Source: Balnearium lithotrophicum (lineage in GTDB: Bacteria > Aquificota > Aquificia > Desulfurobacteriales > Desulfurobacteriaceae). From it: DNA of 46,888 nt. Shown piece by piece: positions 1 through 8,313 of this stretch. The translations under genes were made by a program, and so were the position numbers. Position 1 is the first letter of the stretch. Each line of letters begins with the position of its first letter. The notes below the pieces were generated by a model. That model was given only the letters and a program-made list of their open reading frames with translations, made no database searches and had not been told where the DNA came from. The DNA lies in the NCBI RefSeq assembly GCF_900182585.1, contig NZ_FXTM01000016.1, positions 1 to 46,888 on the forward strand, read 5' to 3'.

Positions 1-146
1 GACTGAGCCGAAAGTTGATGAAATGAACAGGAAGTTATTTAGGTATCTGAACTTTTACAACTTCGTTAGGCCTCATCAAGGTCTTGGTTATAAGACTCCA
101 GTAGAGAAGTTTGAGGAATATATTAAAAAACACCAGGGTGTCCACC
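1..146 (+). mobile_element. Right (3') end of an IS481/IS3-like insertion sequence
   Basis: The first ~146 bases carry the end of a DDE integrase-type transposase gene and stop at a 12-bp sequence (AGGGTGTCCACC, 135-146). Its exact reverse complement lies at 46813-46824, in front of another transposase start. These are taken as the two terminal inverted repeats of one IS type, so this is the 3' end of a copy whose body lies outside the window. If the element follows the common TG...CA rule, the true end may be base 144 (...GTCCA). Immediately beyond, the sequence enters an open pilY1 reading frame, so the element probably sits inside pilY1. The family assignment rests only on the transposase tail and is tentative between IS481 and IS3. 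Confidence 0.75.
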
Positions 147-214
147 ATGTATTGAACGAGAACATATTGTTGAAACCAGTTATGAAGATAATATATTTAA
201 AATACCTCTCTTAG
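2..214 (+). CDS. Transposase, C-terminal part (integrase core tail), 5' end outside window
   Basis: The frame is open from base 2 and gives the typical end of an rve/DDE integrase core: a tyrosine-rich stretch followed by NFVRPHQGLGYKTPVEKFEE. The RPHxxLGYKTPxE block is characteristic of IS481 and IS3 transposases and follows the catalytic glutamate, which is not in the window. The frame has no stop inside the element. It runs through the terminal repeat (135-146) and ends at TAG 212-214 in what appears to be target DNA, so the last ~22 residues would be host-encoded. The ATG at 23 is only an internal methionine. Upstream catalytic DDE residues cannot be judged. Confidence 0.75.
   Translation, partial: TEPKVDEMNRKLFRYLNFYNFVRPHQGLGYKTPVEKFEEYIKKHQGVHHVLNENILLKPVMKIIYLKYLS
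135..146. repeat. IS terminal inverted repeat, right end
   Basis: AGGGTGTCCACC at this position is the perfect reverse complement of GGTGGACACCCT at 46813-46824. Each copy lies at a transposase gene terminus, in the positions expected for the 3' and 5' ends of one element type. Matching stops after 12 bases on the outside, which sets the element boundary to within about 2 bases. No target duplication can be tested because each element is only half present. Confidence 0.65.
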
Positions 215-279
215 GTCTTCCGGCTCATTGCTTTAATGTTTGCGAATACTTCAATAAAAAAATCTACACTCCTTGGGAT

Positions 280-2088
280 ATGTTTAAGGCCTTTATTGAC
301 TGTATTCAGCCTGATGATTATCAAAATTTAATAAGCTATATCAGAGGTATCGATTTTCCAGAGTTGAGAAGTAGAAGGATAGATGGAGAAACTCCTCCTC
401 AAAACGGAAGTGACGAAAACGTTTGGAAGTTAGGAGATATTGTTTATTCTACTCCTTGGATAGAAAAGTACGATAACTACACTGTAGCTTTTGTTGGTGC
501 AAACGATGGTATGCTTCACGCATTCAGAGTAGGTTACTTAAAAAGGAGGCCAGCTCCCCTTTCCCCTGTTTCAGTTCAAAACGATAGAACTGATAATGAA
601 ACCGATTTGTTGGGAGAGGAGCTCTGGGCGTTTATTCCACAGAATGTACTACCCTATTTAGCTCTCTTAGCAAACAAGAACTATAAACACATCTATACCG
701 TAGATTTAAAACCCTTTGTCGTTCACATAAAACATGATGGAAAAGAAAGGAAAATTCTCGTTGGAGGAATGAGATTAGGGGGGGCTGTCGGAGCTTCTGA
801 CGAAAGCGCAGTTCACCCTCCTTTCTATGCTTGCCCTGCGAACTTGTGGAAAGAAATGAAGAATTGGTGTGAGGAGTGTACAGGCTTAATAACGTTGCCC
901 TTTGTTGGTTCCAACTTTATCTGTAACCTGATTCCTCAGCCGAAACAAGACTATTCACAATGTTACGGCTTATCCTCATATTTTGCCCTTGACGTTACAG
1001 ACCCAGAAAATCCCAAATTCCTATGGGAATTCACACATCCTGATTTAGGATTTAGCTATTCAGGAGGAACCGTAGTAAAGAAAAAAGACAAATACTACAT
1101 AATGTTTGGTTCGGGACCAACTAACTACAAGGGGGATTCAAATCAAAGTCTAAGGTATTTTGTTTTGGATTTACTAACAGGTGATTTAAAAACAACAATA
1201 GATAAGTTTACAAGTAGCGCCCGGGGTAATGGAAGAGGAAATGAAATAAGAAACGCTTTCAGTGGCAGAATGAACGAGGAAGCAATAGATGTTGATGGAG
1301 ACGGAAAATCAGATTACGTAGTAGTTGGATATGCTAGAAAAGATGGAAACATGCAAAACTGGAAAGGTGGTTTATTATTGTTTGATGTTAGAGACGATAA
1401 CCCTAAAAACTGGTATGGAGTAAAATATTTTACAGATGCACAATCCCCTGTAACTGCAGCTGTAAAATTCGGAAAATGTTTTAATAAGATTTATCTCTTC
1501 TTTGGTACAGGTAGGTGGTTCTATAAGACAGATAATTCTTTACCAGGACAAAAAAACAGAATTTATGGAGTACCCTTAGACTGTGATGGTAATGAGTGTC
1601 GTCCAAATGTAAACGTTGCTCATTCCTCTCATGATGTCTGTGTAGATATAGGAAACCATGTAGAGAGAAGTTGGTATTTAGAGTTAAACAACAACGACCC
1701 TGGTTATTTAAAAGAGAGGGTTATATCGGATCCAACTGTTACAGACGAAAATGTTGTTTTCTTTACAACCATAGAACCTACGGATGACCCTTGTGGATTC
1801 GGAGGACGTTCAAGAGTATGGGCTTTAAACTGTGCAACTGGAGGGACAATCTATTCAGCATGTCCTGGCGGAAAGTATGCTGTCTCTCCTCCTGAAGGAA
1901 AGTTATATTTTCAACTCTCTGGAGCCAACATAATAGTTATCAACCCAAAAACAGAGTTTGGAACTAATGAGAAAAATGCTTCTCCTTACAGTAAGTGGTA
2001 TCAGGGAATTGCTCCGGAAACGGGAACTCCCTTTGTAGGATACAGTAAAGGATTGGTAGGAAAGCTCCTTTTCTGGATTGAAAGATGA
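280..2088 (+). CDS. pilY1: PilY1-type pilus tip protein, 3' part, decapitated by IS insertion
   Basis: This is the C-terminal half of a PilY1/PilC-adhesin family protein, the calcium-responsive tip protein of type IV pili that supports extension and adhesion. Hallmarks are VAFVGANDGMLHAF, ELWAFIPQNVLPYLALL, the ALDVTDPENPKFLWEFT block and a DxDxDGxxD calcium-type loop (DVDGDGKSD, nt 1288-1314), all within the PilY1 beta-propeller. Family members usually exceed 1000 residues and carry a signal peptide and often a vWA-like N-terminal domain; none is present here. The frame is open without a stop from base 127, so it continues directly to the IS end at ~146. The ATG at 280 has no convincing Shine-Dalgarno and is probably internal. 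The stop overlaps the next start (ATGA). Probably a non-functional fragment unless retranscribed from the IS. Confidence 0.85.
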   Translation: MFKAFIDCIQPDDYQNLISYIRGIDFPELRSRRIDGETPPQNGSDENVWKLGDIVYSTPWIEKYDNYTVAFVGANDGMLHAFRVGYLKRRPAPLSPVSVQNDRTDNETDLLGEELWAFIPQNVLPYLALLANKNYKHIYTVDLKPFVVHIKHDGKERKILVGGMRLGGAVGASDESAVHPPFYACPANLWKEMKNWCEECTGLITLPFVGSNFICNLIPQPKQDYSQCYGLSSYFALDVTDPENPKFLWEFTHPDLGFSYSGGTVVKKKDKYYIMFGSGPTNYKGDSNQSLRYFVLDLLTGDLKTTIDKFTSSARGNGRGNEIRNAFSGRMNEEAIDVDGDGKSDYVVVGYARKDGNMQNWKGGLLLFDVRDDNPKNWYGVKYFTDAQSPVTAAVKFGKCFNKIYLFFGTGRWFYKTDNSLPGQKNRIYGVPLDCDGNECRPNVNVAHSSHDVCVDIGNHVERSWYLELNNNDPGYLKERVISDPTVTDENVVFFTTIEPTDDPCGFGGRSRVWALNCATGGTIYSACPGGKYAVSPPEGKLYFQLSGANIIVINPKTEFGTNEKNASPYSKWYQGIAPETGTPFVGYSKGLVGKLLFWIER

Positions 2089-2504
2089 AAAGAGGTTTTA
2101 CTCTAATCGAGCTTGTTATAACAATTGTAATCTTATCTGTTCTTCTATCCTTTGCAATTCCAAAGTTCCAAAAATGGAAAAGGAAGGAAGAAGTAAAACG
2201 GGACATCAATTACTTGTACAGTGTACTGCAAAAAACGAGAAACAAAGCTTTTCTTACAAAGGAGGACTATACAGTAATAGTTAATGGAACTAACGTAACA
2301 ATCAAAAACTCTCAAACCTTGAGCATTAAACTTGATACACCCTTTTACTCAAAAAGAGGTAAGCCCGTTGTATTAAAAGTTACTTCCCGAGGGACTTTTT
2401 CAAAAAAAACATCTATTAAATGTTTTAACTGTAACAATCTGAATTTGCCTTACAACTGCATTGTTGTTAATTACTACAACTTAAGGATGACAAGATGCGA
2501 TTAA
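2085..2504 (+). CDS. Minor pilin, FimT/GspH-like prepilin
   Basis: A 139-residue prepilin-like protein. It starts MKRG/FTLIEL, the prepilin peptidase site with cleavage after Gly4, a methylatable Phe+1 and Glu+5. A ~20-residue hydrophobic helix follows (ITIVILSVLLSFAIP), with the Pro kink typical of type IV pilin-like N-termini. Short length, first position in the minor pilin group and the FxKW linker suggest the FimT/GspH class. Several Cys pairs in the C-terminal half (KCFNCNN, NCIVV) could form disulfides. It overlaps pilY1 by 4 bases and the next gene by 10, so the group is translationally coupled. The role is likely pilus priming at the inner membrane; class assignment is by position and size, not by a diagnostic motif. 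Confidence 0.75.
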   Translation: MKRGFTLIELVITIVILSVLLSFAIPKFQKWKRKEEVKRDINYLYSVLQKTRNKAFLTKEDYTVIVNGTNVTIKNSQTLSIKLDTPFYSKRGKPVVLKVTSRGTFSKKTSIKCFNCNNLNLPYNCIVVNYYNLRMTRCD

Positions 2505-2911
2505 ATTATGGATATACTTTAATTGAAGTCCTTATCGCTCTTGCAATATTTGGTATTGTTTTTTTAGGGTTGTTTGCAACTGTATCGGTTGTTTTATCAA
2601 ACAACATTAAAAACCTTGAAAGAAACGAAGCTATAAGTATTCTAGAAGAAAGCTTAGAATCAGTTAGAAATATCGACTTTTCAAAAGTTACAGATTCCTA
2701 TTTGAACAACGGAACCTCTAACTGTACAGATTCTCTCAGTAAATGTCAGATTTTAAGGCAGATTCGCAATTTTCAAAAGTGCTATGGAAGATTCTATTCT
2801 GTAAGTAATATTAGCTCTGATTTAAAAAAAGTTAAAGTAACTGTTTGTTGGAAGGAGAGAGGAAAACTGCAAGAAATTTCAGATGAAACAATTTTAGGGA
2901 AGGAAGAGTGA
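2495..2911 (+). CDS. pilV: Minor pilin, PilV-like prepilin
   Basis: A 138-residue prepilin with the leader MRLNYG/YTLIEVLIALAIFGIV: Gly before the cleavage site, Tyr+1 and Glu+5. The IEVLIALAIFGIVFLG pattern is typical of PilV/GspI-type minor pilins. A predicted helical stalk (SNNIKNLERNEAISILEESLESVRN) follows, then a Cys-containing C-terminal globular part (NCTDSLSKC, KCYGRF, VTVCW). In pilus priming, PilV-type subunits sit with PilW, PilX and FimT under the PilY1 tip. The gene starts inside the preceding one, and its stop overlaps the GTG start of the next (GTGA). PilV rather than GspI is favoured because of the linked pilY1/pilW/pilX set. Confidence 0.72.
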   Translation: MRLNYGYTLIEVLIALAIFGIVFLGLFATVSVVLSNNIKNLERNEAISILEESLESVRNIDFSKVTDSYLNNGTSNCTDSLSKCQILRQIRNFQKCYGRFYSVSNISSDLKKVKVTVCWKERGKLQEISDETILGKEE

Positions 2912-3843
2912 GAAGAGGACTTTCTTTAGTTGAGCTCTTAGTTTCCCTGGTGATAGCACTTTTACTGTTATCGGCAATTTATCTCGGATACGTTTCCCTC
3001 TTTAAAACAAGCTCCCAAGAGACAATCTCTGCAACCTCGCAGATAGAAAAACTGTTAGGGTTAGAAATCCTACGGTTAGATGTTGAACATGCTGGTTACG
3101 GAATTGCTTATGAGTTATCAAACGGCTCAGAGGGTGATTTTCCCATTGAATGGAATGGAACAACTTTAACTATCCGAAGCATTTATAACGTATCAAACGA
3201 GGAAACAAATAGTTGGGGAATTTATGACTGTTCCAATAGGAATTTCATTGTAAAAGAAGGAAACTTTAAAAATAGTACTACCGTTGTAGCCCTTGAACCT
3301 ATTTCGGATTATACAGTTTTTTTTAACAGTGGAAGGCTTTCCAGTATCTGTAATGGAACGGAAAAGAAATACTTAGTTTTCTCTTACGATTCCTCAAGTA
3401 GTGGGAGCTGTAAACAGCCAGTCTGCAATGAAATTAAGTACTACTTGTACAGTTCCTCATCGGTTCCCAATTACTGTATTACAAATACCGTATTGGGAAG
3501 GAAAGTTAACGCTGGTAATCCAAATCCCCTTATCTATTGTGTAGCCGATTTCAAAGTGAGGTTTGATTGGGATACGAACGGAAACGGTATTATCGATTCA
3601 GGAGAAGAGAATCAGGATATAAACATTCCTCCATCAAGTTCAACAAAAGTTTACAGTGTAAGGAAACAATTAAAATTAGTAAGAATTTACTTGCTAGTTC
3701 AAGAAGGGAAATACGACCCAAGGTACAATTTTTCAGCAAATACAACCATTGATGGAGTAATACTAAATCCTCCTTCCAATCCAAAAGCCAGGCACTGTAG
3801 GTGGAAAATTATTAAGATGGTTGTAAAACCTATGAATCTTTAG
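2908..3843 (+). CDS. pilW: Minor pilin, PilW-like prepilin
   Basis: A 311-residue protein beginning MRRG/LSLVELLVSLVIALLLL: a short leader, Gly before the cleavage site, Glu+5 and a long hydrophobic N-terminal helix. Larger size, the LVELLVSLVIALLLLSAIYL pattern and position after PilV match PilW/GspJ-type minor pilins. The region DWDTNGNGIIDSGEEN (about residues 225-240) is an Asp/Asn/Gly-rich EF-hand-like loop that could bind calcium, as minor pilins and PilY1 often do. The start codon is GTG at 2908, overlapping the pilV stop. The assignment is supported by order and size; the globular domain itself has no motif I can name. Confidence 0.7.
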   Translation: MRRGLSLVELLVSLVIALLLLSAIYLGYVSLFKTSSQETISATSQIEKLLGLEILRLDVEHAGYGIAYELSNGSEGDFPIEWNGTTLTIRSIYNVSNEETNSWGIYDCSNRNFIVKEGNFKNSTTVVALEPISDYTVFFNSGRLSSICNGTEKKYLVFSYDSSSSGSCKQPVCNEIKYYLYSSSSVPNYCITNTVLGRKVNAGNPNPLIYCVADFKVRFDWDTNGNGIIDSGEENQDINIPPSSSTKVYSVRKQLKLVRIYLLVQEGKYDPRYNFSANTTIDGVILNPPSNPKARHCRWKIIKMVVKPMNL

Positions 3844-3852
3844 AGGAAAAAA

Positions 3853-4269
3853 ATGAGAAAAGGAATAGCTCTTTTAACAGTTCTTTTCTTAACTCTTATT
3901 GCTCTCATTTTCTCAGCAGTTGCAATCTATATTTCAATAACTTCAACCACCATTTCAGGAGGAGAGAAAAGGTACAAATCGGCGTTAGAGTATGCAAAAG
4001 GGATAAGCTACTACTTGACCGATGAGATTCTATCAGGAAATATAAATAGTTTAGTTCCGAACTATACTAACTGTATTAACAATCAATGCAATCTATCGGT
4101 GAGTTTACCGAAAACCATTTTCAGTAATTCAAACTATGAGGTAAATACCACGCTTTTAGGTATAGCCGAAATAGAAGATGGAGAAATTTATACGTTTAGA
4201 ATAGAAGTTAAAAATAGAAAAGTCCCTTCTGAGAGAGTTATAGTAGAATTTGGATATAAGGTTTACTAA
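3853..4269 (+). CDS. pilX: Minor pilin, PilX-like
   Basis: A 138-residue protein starting MRKG/IALLTVLFLTLIALIFSAVA. It has a prepilin-type leader and hydrophobic helix but Thr instead of Glu at +5. Lack of Glu+5 is common in PilX/GspK-type tip pseudopilins, where the missing charge fits a position at the filament end. The start follows pilW by 9 bases with an upstream AGAGGAAAAAA purine tract. The C-terminal half has a single likely Cys pair (NCINNQC). It ends the plus-strand run and converges with pilC 8 bases downstream. Function is inferred from the leader, the Thr+5 feature and synteny. Confidence 0.68.
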   Translation: MRKGIALLTVLFLTLIALIFSAVAIYISITSTTISGGEKRYKSALEYAKGISYYLTDEILSGNINSLVPNYTNCINNQCNLSVSLPKTIFSNSNYEVNTTLLGIAEIEDGEIYTFRIEVKNRKVPSERVIVEFGYKVY

Positions 4270-4277
4270 CTTAACTG

Positions 4278-5495
4278 TTACTTTATCAGTTCTCCAATTT
4301 TGAAGATTGGTAGGTACATTGCAATTACAATTACCCCAATTATTGAACCAATAAAGACCATCAACAGGGGCTCGATAAGAGAAGTTAACGCATCAACAGT
4401 TCTATCTACTTCCTCTTCGTAGAAGTCAGCAGCCTTTGAAAGCATTGTATCTAAATTACCTGCCTGTTCTCCCACTGCTGCCATATTTACAATCATTGGT
4501 GGAAAAATGGAAACTCTTGACATTGCTAAAGCCAAACTTACCCCTTTTTCAACCTGTTCCTTTACATTTAGAAGAGCTCTCATTATCACTTCATTATTTG
4601 CCGTTTCTGCGGAAATCTGAAGAGCGTCAAGAATATTAATACCACTCGAAATCATGGAAGATAAAGTTCTTGAAAAATTGGCTATACTGGATTTCAAAAT
4701 GAGCTCTCCAAATATAGGCAATTTTAAAAGTAAAAGGTCTGTTAAGTACCTGAACTGCTTAGAAAACCTCCTGAGTTGAAAAAATCCTATGAAGAGAACA
4801 ACTACACCAAGTAAAAACCAGCCTATGTAGTCCCTTAACCAGTTACTAACGTTTATTACCGTTTGGGTCAGGGAAGGAAGCTCTCCTCCTAAATCTGCAT
4901 ACAGCTGTTGAAAGGTTGGAATAACGAAGACAAGGATTCCAATTACAATAACTGTAGCAACAACTAAAACGAATGTCGGATAAAACATAGCACTTTTTAC
5001 TTTTCCTCTTAACTGCTCTATTTTTTCCAAGTGTTCTGCAAGGCGTTTTAACGTTTCCTCTAACGTTCCTGCTTCCTCTGCAGCCTTTATCATTGATATG
5101 TAGAGGTCTCCAAAAATGTTTCTGTATTTTGAGAGAGCAATATGAAATCTCCCTCCCTCCTCAATGTAAGTAGCAATGTCATCTATTATTTGCTTAAGCC
5201 TCCTGTTTGATATTTGGTCTTTTATTATTCTTAATGACTGAACCAGAGGAATTCCAGCATTAATAAGGGCATGTAATTGTCTTGTAAATAAAACAATATC
5301 CTTTAGAGAAACTCTATCTAAAAGGGAGAAAGTTATCTCTGTACTAAAAAGAGGCTTATCCTCCTTTAATTTTTCAATGACCACCAATCCCCGTTTTAAT
5401 AGTAACTCCTTTGCACTTTCAACATCATCTGCTTCAACAATTCCCCTTCTGATTCTGTTAAAGACGTCCCTGCCAACGTACCTGTAACTTGGCAT
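4278..5495 (-). CDS. pilC: Type IV pilus inner-membrane platform protein PilC (GspF family)
   Basis: A 405-residue GspF/PilC polytopic protein, the inner-membrane platform that couples cytoplasmic ATPases to pilus assembly and retraction. It starts YRYVGRDVFNRIRRGIVEADD, the family's N-terminal cytoplasmic domain. Two GspF repeats follow (about residues 75-195 and 270-395) with the repeated LxxxGIPLVQSL and FSRTLSSMISSGINILDAL motifs. Hydrophobic segments lie near 170-195, 220-240 and 375-395. Length is normal. The start overlaps the pilT stop (TAATG), so pilT-pilC are coupled. This is the second GspF homologue in the window (the other is at 18418-19623). Being next to pilT argues for pilus use. 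Confidence 0.9.
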   Translation of the reverse strand: MPSYRYVGRDVFNRIRRGIVEADDVESAKELLLKRGLVVIEKLKEDKPLFSTEITFSLLDRVSLKDIVLFTRQLHALINAGIPLVQSLRIIKDQISNRRLKQIIDDIATYIEEGGRFHIALSKYRNIFGDLYISMIKAAEEAGTLEETLKRLAEHLEKIEQLRGKVKSAMFYPTFVLVVATVIVIGILVFVIPTFQQLYADLGGELPSLTQTVINVSNWLRDYIGWFLLGVVVLFIGFFQLRRFSKQFRYLTDLLLLKLPIFGELILKSSIANFSRTLSSMISSGINILDALQISAETANNEVIMRALLNVKEQVEKGVSLALAMSRVSIFPPMIVNMAAVGEQAGNLDTMLSKAADFYEEEVDRTVDALTSLIEPLLMVFIGSIIGVIVIAMYLPIFKIGELIK

Positions 5496-6577
5496 TAATG
5501 TCTCCTTGAGTATGCCCTTATCAGTGTTTCAAGCTCTTTCGGGTCAGGAGATACCCTCTTTGCCTCTTCCAAATCTACGAGACCATCCAAGTAGAGTTGA
5601 GCCAAGTGTTGATTAAGGGTTATCATTCCCGTTGATGCTTGTCCCGTTTGCATTAGAGAGTAAATCTGATGGAGTTTGTTTTCCCTTATTAAGTTTCTAA
5701 TAGCTGGAGTAGGAATAAAAACTTCGACTGCAGCTACCCTTCCAGTTCCGTCCCTTCTCTTGAGCAATTTTTGGGCAACCGTACCAACTAAAACAAATGA
5801 AAGTTGGGTTCTTATTTGGGATTGTTTATCCGCAGGAAAAACGTCAACAATACGATTTATTGTTTCTACTGCTGAGTTTGTATGGAGTGTTGAAAATACA
5901 AGGTGTCCTGTTTCTGCAGCCGTTAAAGCTGCCTCTATGGTTTCAGGGTCCCTCATTTCTCCAACCAGTATCACATCTGGGTCTTCACGGAGTGCTGATT
6001 TTAGAGCTCTGGCAAAACTCTTAGTGTCACTTCCCAACTCCCTCTGGGTAACTATCGATTTGTTGTGTTCGTAAACAAACTCGATTGGGTCTTCAATCGT
6101 TATTATGTGATAGCTGTATGTTTTATTGACTATATTGATTAGTGATGCAAGGGTAGTGGATTTACCAGAACCTGTAGGACCTGTAACTAAGACCAATCCC
6201 TTTGTTTTGTGGGCAAAGGTCTTTATTATCTCTGGAAGCCCCAACTTTTCAAATTCAGGAATACTGTAAGGAATTAATCTAAAGGCTCCTGCCAAGGATT
6301 GTCTCTGAAAGTAGGCATTTCCTCTGAATCTTGCAATCCCCCTTATTCCAAAGGAAAAATCTAACTCCCATTCTTCCTCAAGCTTCTTCTTTTGGGCATC
6401 TGTAAGAACACTGTAAATCAGCCTCTTTGTGTCGGCTGCTGAGAGGGTTCCGTACTCAACAAGGGGTATTAAGTCTCCTAAAACTCTAATTCTTGGAGGA
6501 CTGCCAGGAACTATATGCAGGTCGGAGGCTTTCTTGTCAACAACTTCCTTTAAAAGTTGAATCATATCAACATTCAA
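5495..6577 (-). CDS. pilT: Type IV pilus retraction ATPase PilT
   Basis: A 360-residue hexameric AAA-like secretion ATPase that powers pilus retraction (twitching, DNA uptake). Seen are Walker A GPTGSGKST (residues ~133-141), the Asp box IITIEDPIEFVYEH, Walker B DVILVGEMRD (~201), the His box HLVFSTLHTNSA, and the PilT-specific C-terminal AIRNLIRENK motif, which separates it from PilB/GspE. It lacks the N-terminal domain and the Zn tetracysteine of PilB. I choose the TTG at 6577: GGAGG lies 6 bases upstream, while the ATG at 6565 would be 18 bases away. The ribosome site overlaps the end of uppP, so it is read from the same transcript. pilC follows with a TAATG overlap. Confidence 0.95.
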   Translation of the reverse strand: MNVDMIQLLKEVVDKKASDLHIVPGSPPRIRVLGDLIPLVEYGTLSAADTKRLIYSVLTDAQKKKLEEEWELDFSFGIRGIARFRGNAYFQRQSLAGAFRLIPYSIPEFEKLGLPEIIKTFAHKTKGLVLVTGPTGSGKSTTLASLINIVNKTYSYHIITIEDPIEFVYEHNKSIVTQRELGSDTKSFARALKSALREDPDVILVGEMRDPETIEAALTAAETGHLVFSTLHTNSAVETINRIVDVFPADKQSQIRTQLSFVLVGTVAQKLLKRRDGTGRVAAVEVFIPTPAIRNLIRENKLHQIYSLMQTGQASTGMITLNQHLAQLYLDGLVDLEEAKRVSPDPKELETLIRAYSRRH

Positions 6578-6594
6578 AGTTCACCTCCAGAGGA

Positions 6595-7359
6595 TTATAG
6601 CAAAAAGAGAATAAAGAGTATTCCTACAACAATTCTGTAAACTCCAAAAGGGATAAATGTGTGGTGCTTCACGTAGTTTAAAAGCCATTTAACAGAGATG
6701 TATGCAAAGACAAAGGCAACAAAAAATCCCACTGCCAAAGCTAACCAGTTATCTGCACTTAGTGAATCGAAATTCTTAACCAACTCAAAGCCCGTAGCTG
6801 CAAACATTGTTGGAATAGCAAGGAGAAAGGAGAACTCAGTTGCTGCAAATCTCTTAAGTCCAAGAACCATTCCTCCTATAATTGTAGCTCCAGACCGGGA
6901 AGTTCCTGGAACCATCGCTAAGGACTGGAAAAGACCTATACCTACTGCCTGAAGGTACGAAACCTCTTCAGGCTTCTCTACGTGGTGTTCCTTCTCACTG
7001 TGAAGGAGCTCCACAACTATAAAGACAATTCCCCAGACAATGAGAGCCCCACAAACAACGGTAGGACTAAAGAGCTTTTCAACGTAGTGGTGGAGTAAGA
7101 GACCCAATATTCCAGTTGGAATAAAGGCAGCAATGAGTTTTTTCCAGAGCTCCAGGCTTCTTACCAACTTCTCCCTGTAAATTGAGACTACAGAGAGAAT
7201 TGCTCCTAACTGAATTGCAATCTCGAAGGTTTTTTCAAATGCATCCTGCTTTAAACCTAAGAGGTGAGAGGTTAGAATTAGGTGCCCTGTTGATGATATC
7301 GGGAGAAACTCTGTTATTCCTTCAACTATTCCCAAAATTACTGAGTCCAATATACTCAA
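6595..7359 (-). CDS. uppP: Undecaprenyl-diphosphatase UppP/BacA
   Basis: A 254-residue polytopic membrane enzyme that dephosphorylates undecaprenyl pyrophosphate, recycling the lipid carrier for peptidoglycan and other polymers; overproduction gives bacitracin resistance in the family. Diagnostic motifs are EGITEFLPISSTGHLIL (residues ~13-29) and PGTSRSGATIIGG (~155-167), which form the active site from two inverted repeats. About eight hydrophobic segments are visible. The TTG at 7359 directly follows the thiL stop (TAGTTG) and has GGGAGGTG 5-7 bases upstream, so the start is well supported. Length is normal. Confidence 0.93.
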   Translation of the reverse strand: MSILDSVILGIVEGITEFLPISSTGHLILTSHLLGLKQDAFEKTFEIAIQLGAILSVVSIYREKLVRSLELWKKLIAAFIPTGILGLLLHHYVEKLFSPTVVCGALIVWGIVFIVVELLHSEKEHHVEKPEEVSYLQAVGIGLFQSLAMVPGTSRSGATIIGGMVLGLKRFAATEFSFLLAIPTMFAATGFELVKNFDSLSADNWLALAVGFFVAFVFAYISVKWLLNYVKHHTFIPFGVYRIVVGILFILFLL

Positions 7360-8313
7360 CTATACACCTCCCTTAAAGTGGTCGTACCCCTTCTTTTCTA
7401 AAAACTTATCATCCAAAAAAACACCTTCCCCTTCAGAAACAGTACCTACAGTCTTAAAACCTAAGTTTTCTAACTTCTCCTTTTTTTCCTCGGGAAAGGT
7501 AATTATAAGCTCGTAGTCCTCACCACCGTAGAGGGCGTACTGAAGGGCTCCATCCCCAGCAAATTTCTCCAAATTTTCAGAAACCGGAATCTCAGATGAG
7601 TTTAAATCAATTCTTACTTTAGAGGATTCTGCTATCGTATAGAGGTTAAAAACAAAACCGTCACTAACGTCCGTTGAGCATAAAACTCCAATTTCTAAGG
7701 CTTTAACTCCTTCCTTTAACCTTGCTTCTGGATTTAGAAATCTCTCTACTAGATAAGTATCCTCTACTTTCCCCCTTAAAAGCTGTTCCAATCCTGCCCT
7801 AGAATCCCCTAACGTTCCAGTAACTCCCACCAAATCCCCAGGTTTTGCCTTCGACCTCAACATTACGCGATTTTTATTCGAAGTTCCAAGGAGTGATAGG
7901 TCCAAAAAAAAGTTGGGACTTTTAACTGTATCTCCTCCAATTAAAGAGAAATCGTACTCCTCTAAGGCGGAATTCACCCCTTCATAGAGCTCCTTTAACT
8001 CCTCAACCTCCATCCAATCGGGAATTCCTAAAGTTATAAGGGAGTAGAGGGGAGCTCCACCCATCGATGCAACATCGCTGACAGAAATCGATACCAACTT
8101 TCTTCCCAAGTAGTAGAAAAAGTCTGGAGTCAAGCTTTTCCAGTTCCTTAGAAAGTGAACTCCCTCAACGAGAGCATCACAGGTGAGAAGCCCTAACGTA
8201 CCGTTTAGTTCAAAAACTGCCGTATCGTCCCCTATACCTACCTTTATGCCATTTCTTTTATTTTTCAAGGTTTTCGAAAGAAGGCTTATAAGTTCAAACT
8301 CACCTAACTTCAT
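7360..8313 (-). CDS. thiL: Thiamine-monophosphate kinase
   Basis: A 317-residue ThiL of the PurM/AIR-synthase superfamily, which phosphorylates thiamine monophosphate to the active cofactor thiamine diphosphate. It has the early GIGDDTAV nucleotide/Mg motif, LLTCDALVEGVHF, GRKLVSISVSDVASMGGAP, LIGGDTVKSP, the STDVSDGF block and a late YGGEDYELIITF motif, all in normal order. Length is typical. It starts with ATG inside the 3' end of the preceding lipoprotein gene (14-base overlap), and its TAG stop abuts uppP. No thiamine riboswitch is present because the gene is internal to the operon. Confidence 0.95.
   Translation of the reverse strand: MKLGEFELISLLSKTLKNKRNGIKVGIGDDTAVFELNGTLGLLTCDALVEGVHFLRNWKSLTPDFFYYLGRKLVSISVSDVASMGGAPLYSLITLGIPDWMEVEELKELYEGVNSALEEYDFSLIGGDTVKSPNFFLDLSLLGTSNKNRVMLRSKAKPGDLVGVTGTLGDSRAGLEQLLRGKVEDTYLVERFLNPEARLKEGVKALEIGVLCSTDVSDGFVFNLYTIAESSKVRIDLNSSEIPVSENLEKFAGDGALQYALYGGEDYELIITFPEEKKEKLENLGFKTVGTVSEGEGVFLDDKFLEKKGYDHFKGGV

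Noticed and set aside
4270-4291. AACTG...CAGTT hairpin between convergent pilX and pilC
   Set aside because: The stem is only 5 bp with no U-tract on either strand, so it is not a convincing terminator.
5676-6074. Open frame antisense to pilT
   Set aside because: Shadow of the conserved pilT coding sequence, with no ribosome site or recognisable protein features.
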